A stretch of DNA of 64,000 bases from Penicillium oxalicum. Lineage: Eukaryota > Ascomycota > Eurotiomycetes > Eurotiales > Aspergillaceae. The notes under the pieces are model-generated. The model had not been told where the DNA came from. It was given only the letters and a program-made list of their open reading frames with translations, and searched no databases. Each line of letters starts with the position of its first letter. Within the stretch, counting starts at the first letter, position 1. The DNA lies in the NCBI RefSeq assembly GCF_001723175.1, contig NC_064654.1, positions 2,170,001 through 2,234,000 of the forward strand. Reading direction: 5' to 3'. The position numbers and the translations under genes were made by a program. Positions 61,569-64,000 of this stretch are shown here, piece after piece.

Positions 61569-63935
61569 ATGTCAGACGCTATCAAACAGACATTTGCGCG
61601 ATGCAAAGCTGAGAGTCGTGTATGTCTTCCCTCGACAGGATCGGCGTGAGAAGAGCGTATTCCTGACTCTTTCCAAACGTAGCCTACCTTTGTGACCTTC
61701 GTGACCGCTGGATACCCTACAGTGGAAGAGTCCGTCGATATCATACTGGGATTGGAAGCTGGTGGTGCAGGTGAGTAAAATGTCATTGATGTGTTAATCT
61801 AAGTGTATCAACGCTAACCCTGGACTTACAGATATTATTGAGCTGGGCGTTGTGAGTGCTGGGCAAGACTACAGGAGAAATGCTAGAAACTCTAACACAA
61901 GACATCTACAGCCCTTCACAGACCCTTTCGCAGATGGACCGACCATCCAGAGCGCAAACAATGTTCGTATCCCGAATCCTCTTGTGTCTGCTTTGGGCAC
62001 GTACTAAGAGAGTTATAGAAAGCGCTAGCGAACAATGTCACCATAGAGACTACTCTGCAGTTGGTCAGAGAATCTCGCAAGAAAGGTCTCAGAGCACCGA
62101 TTCTATTGATGGGATACTACAACCCCCTCCTGAGCTACGGCGAAGAGCGATTGTTGAATGATTGTCGCCAGGCGGGTGTGAATGGCTTTATTGTGGTGGA
62201 TCTTCCACCGCACGAAGCTGTCAAGTTCAGAAACTACTGCACCAAGGGCGGGTAAGTCACACCATCGGATTTCAAATATCGATACTGAGTTCTGATATTT
62301 CCATGGAGGTTGTCATACGTACCTCTTCTTGCACCTTGTAAGTAGCTCCCACATAAATTTCAAAAGCCTTATCGCTGACTCATTTACGTTAGCCACCACT
62401 GAGAGCCGACTGAAGCTACTCTGCAAGCTTGCCGACTCATTTGCCTATGTGGTCTCCCGTATGGGCGTCACAGGTGCAACCGGAAGTCTAAGCTCAGGAC
62501 TTCCGGACTTATTGGCTCGCATTAAGCTCTATTCCGGCAATGTCCCCGTAGCAGTTGGGTTTGGTGTCAGCACAAGAGAGCACTTCATGAGTGTCGCAAA
62601 CATTGCAGATGGCGTCGTCATTGGCAGTCAAATCATCACAACCCTGACTGATGCTGCACCTGGCGAGCGGGCCAAAGCTGCTGAGCAGTACTGCTCCATG
62701 ATATGTGGGAGAAAGAACCCGCAATCGAACCAATACCAAGCAGTAGGTGATGCCGTGCAAATCGACGAGATCAGTCAGATGAATGGGGCTCAAGAGCAAC
62801 ACAACCGCGTCCACCTGAATGGGACGGGCCAGGGGAATGAACTCCAAAATTCAAAGATCATCATACGGACAGATGATCAGCTTGGCGCAGCTGACAAAAA
62901 AGCGGAACTAATCGACAAGATGGAGGCAATGATTGAATCGGAAGGTGGAGATCCTGAACTCTTCTCGGCACGGTTCGGGGAGTTTGGAGGCTCATACGCC
63001 CCGGAATCACTGATGAGATGCCTTTCGGAACTAGAAGCAGGATTCGATAAAATTCGAAATGACCCCGAGTTCTGGGCTGAACTGCGATCTTACTACCCTT
63101 ATATCGGAAGACCTGGACATCTCCATCTGGCAGATCGCCTCACTGAACACGTTGGAGGGGCCAACATTTGGTTGAAGCGTGAGGACTTGAATCATACCGG
63201 AAGCCACAAAATAAACAGTGCTCTAGGCCAGATTCTGCTTGCCCGTCGCTTGGGCAAAACCGAGATCATTGCCCAAACCGGCGCTGGCATGCATGGCGTA
63301 GCAACAGCTACAGTCTGCGCGAAATTCAACATGAAGTGTACCATCTTCATGGGAGCAGTGAGTCCACTGGCTTTTGAACTAGCATTACAAGTTAAAAACT
63401 GACTCGTTCTATAGGAAGATGTCAGAAGACAGGCACTCAACGTGTTCCGTATCAAGTTACTTGGTGCCGAGGTCATTCCCGTAGAGCAAGGCTCGCGAAC
63501 TCTTCGAGATGCCGTCAACGAAAGTTTCCGAGTCTGGATTACGAGGGTAGATACAGCATACCACATCATCGGTTCTGCGATCGGACCACACCCTTTCCCA
63601 ACAATTGTGCGTGAGTTTCAAACCGTCCTTGGCGAGGAGACCAAGGCCCAGATGCAGGAACTTAGGAACAAGCTGCCAGATGCAGTTGTTGCCTGCATTG
63701 GTGGAGGGAGCAATGCCATTGGAATGTTCTACCCTTTCATTGATTACCCAACAGTGAAGCTATTGGGACTCGAGGCTGGCGGTGATGGTCTAGATACGAA
63801 GAAGCATGCTGCCAGTCTGACTGGTGGCAGCAAGGGGGTCTTGCATGGAAGCAGGACATATGTGCTGCAGGATCAGCATGGCCAGATCCAAGATACTCAC
63901 TCCATCTCAGCCGGCCTGGATTATGCTGGTGTTGG
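61569..63935 (+). CDS. Bifunctional tryptophan synthase (alpha-beta fusion), divergent paralogue, 3' end outside window
   Basis: Eight exons are visible: 61569-61619, 61683-61770, 61832-61851, 61912-61962, 62019-62251, 62309-62337, 62393-63357, 63415-63935, about 652 residues. The last donor is at 63936 and the next acceptor lies beyond the window. The alpha part (TIM barrel) has [22 protein letters not shown] + [10 protein letters not shown] with catalytic Glu50 and Asp61, [11 protein letters not shown], and [11 protein letters not shown]. The beta part has [15 protein letters not shown] with PLP Lys430, [10 protein letters not shown] (PLP phosphate), and [12 protein letters not shown]. The usual ETGAGQHG motif reads QTGAGMHG: Gln452 and Met457 stand where Salmonella TrpB has catalytic Glu109 and Gln114. 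Such changes are unexpected in the housekeeping enzyme, and the gene also has many introns. I infer a paralogue with altered beta chemistry. Confidence 0.88.
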
Positions 63936-64000
63936 GTGAGTACAGCTTGCATTATCATTATCCGTTATTGTCCCTCTATTTCTAAAAATCTTCAAAGCTA

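Noticed and set aside
1..64000. CRISPR arrays, rRNA genes, riboswitches or intact transposons
   Set aside because: No regularly spaced repeats, rRNA-like blocks, or terminal-repeat elements with transposase were found; the only transposase-derived domain is in the CENP-B-type host gene.

Overview
The window is nuclear DNA of a filamentous ascomycete, most likely a member of the Eurotiales (Aspergillus/Penicillium type). The support is many short GT-AG introns of about 50-110 bp, pyrimidine-rich promoters, intron-containing tRNA genes, and protein sequences of fungal character (glycogenin with a long disordered tail, a Vid24/Gid4-type receptor, a fused alpha-beta tryptophan synthase). The genus cannot be fixed from sequence alone. 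Exon boundaries below were worked out by eye from reading frame, splice signals and family motifs. They were not checked against transcripts.

Left part (0.2-17.4 kb), dense housekeeping genes: cytosolic phenylalanyl-tRNA synthetase beta subunit (minus strand), diverging from the PP2A scaffold subunit A (plus). Then come a small ferric-reductase-like membrane protein, a GT90/CAP10-type glycosyltransferase, an epoxide-hydrolase-like alpha/beta hydrolase, and glycogenin.

17.4-24.7 kb, gene-poor and decayed: the C-terminal remnant of an MFS transporter, and an aminoglycoside-phosphotransferase-like kinase gene broken by one apparent base in a homopolymer. TpA-rich unannotatable DNA surrounds them, suggestive of RIP-type mutation.

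24.7-30.1 kb: an AAAP-family amino acid transporter and the nine-exon DRG1/Rbg1 translation GTPase. 30.1-42.4 kb holds no gene I can support and lies upstream of a CENP-B-type HTH DNA-binding protein (42.4-44.3 kb). This looks like a large regulatory or untranslated leader region.

46-52 kb: a PXA-domain membrane-trafficking protein whose coding sequence seems interrupted by a 1.77-kb intron. It shares a short divergent promoter with an inosine-uridine-type nucleoside hydrolase gene that has an 8-nt micro-exon and an apparently non-canonical GG splice donor. 52.7-53.5 kb carries two tRNA-Tyr(GTA) genes, each with a 14-nt intron. 54.8-59 kb: a Vid24/Gid4 family E3 substrate receptor and an MCT-like MFS transporter.

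Right end (59-64 kb): a decayed reading frame with three in-frame stops, then a bifunctional tryptophan synthase running off the window. Its alpha-domain catalytic acids are intact. In the beta domain, the position equivalent to the catalytic Glu109 of bacterial TrpB is Gln and the position equivalent to Gln114 is Met. This is probably a divergent paralogue, possibly at the edge of a specialised-metabolism cluster, and is the most interesting lead in the window.
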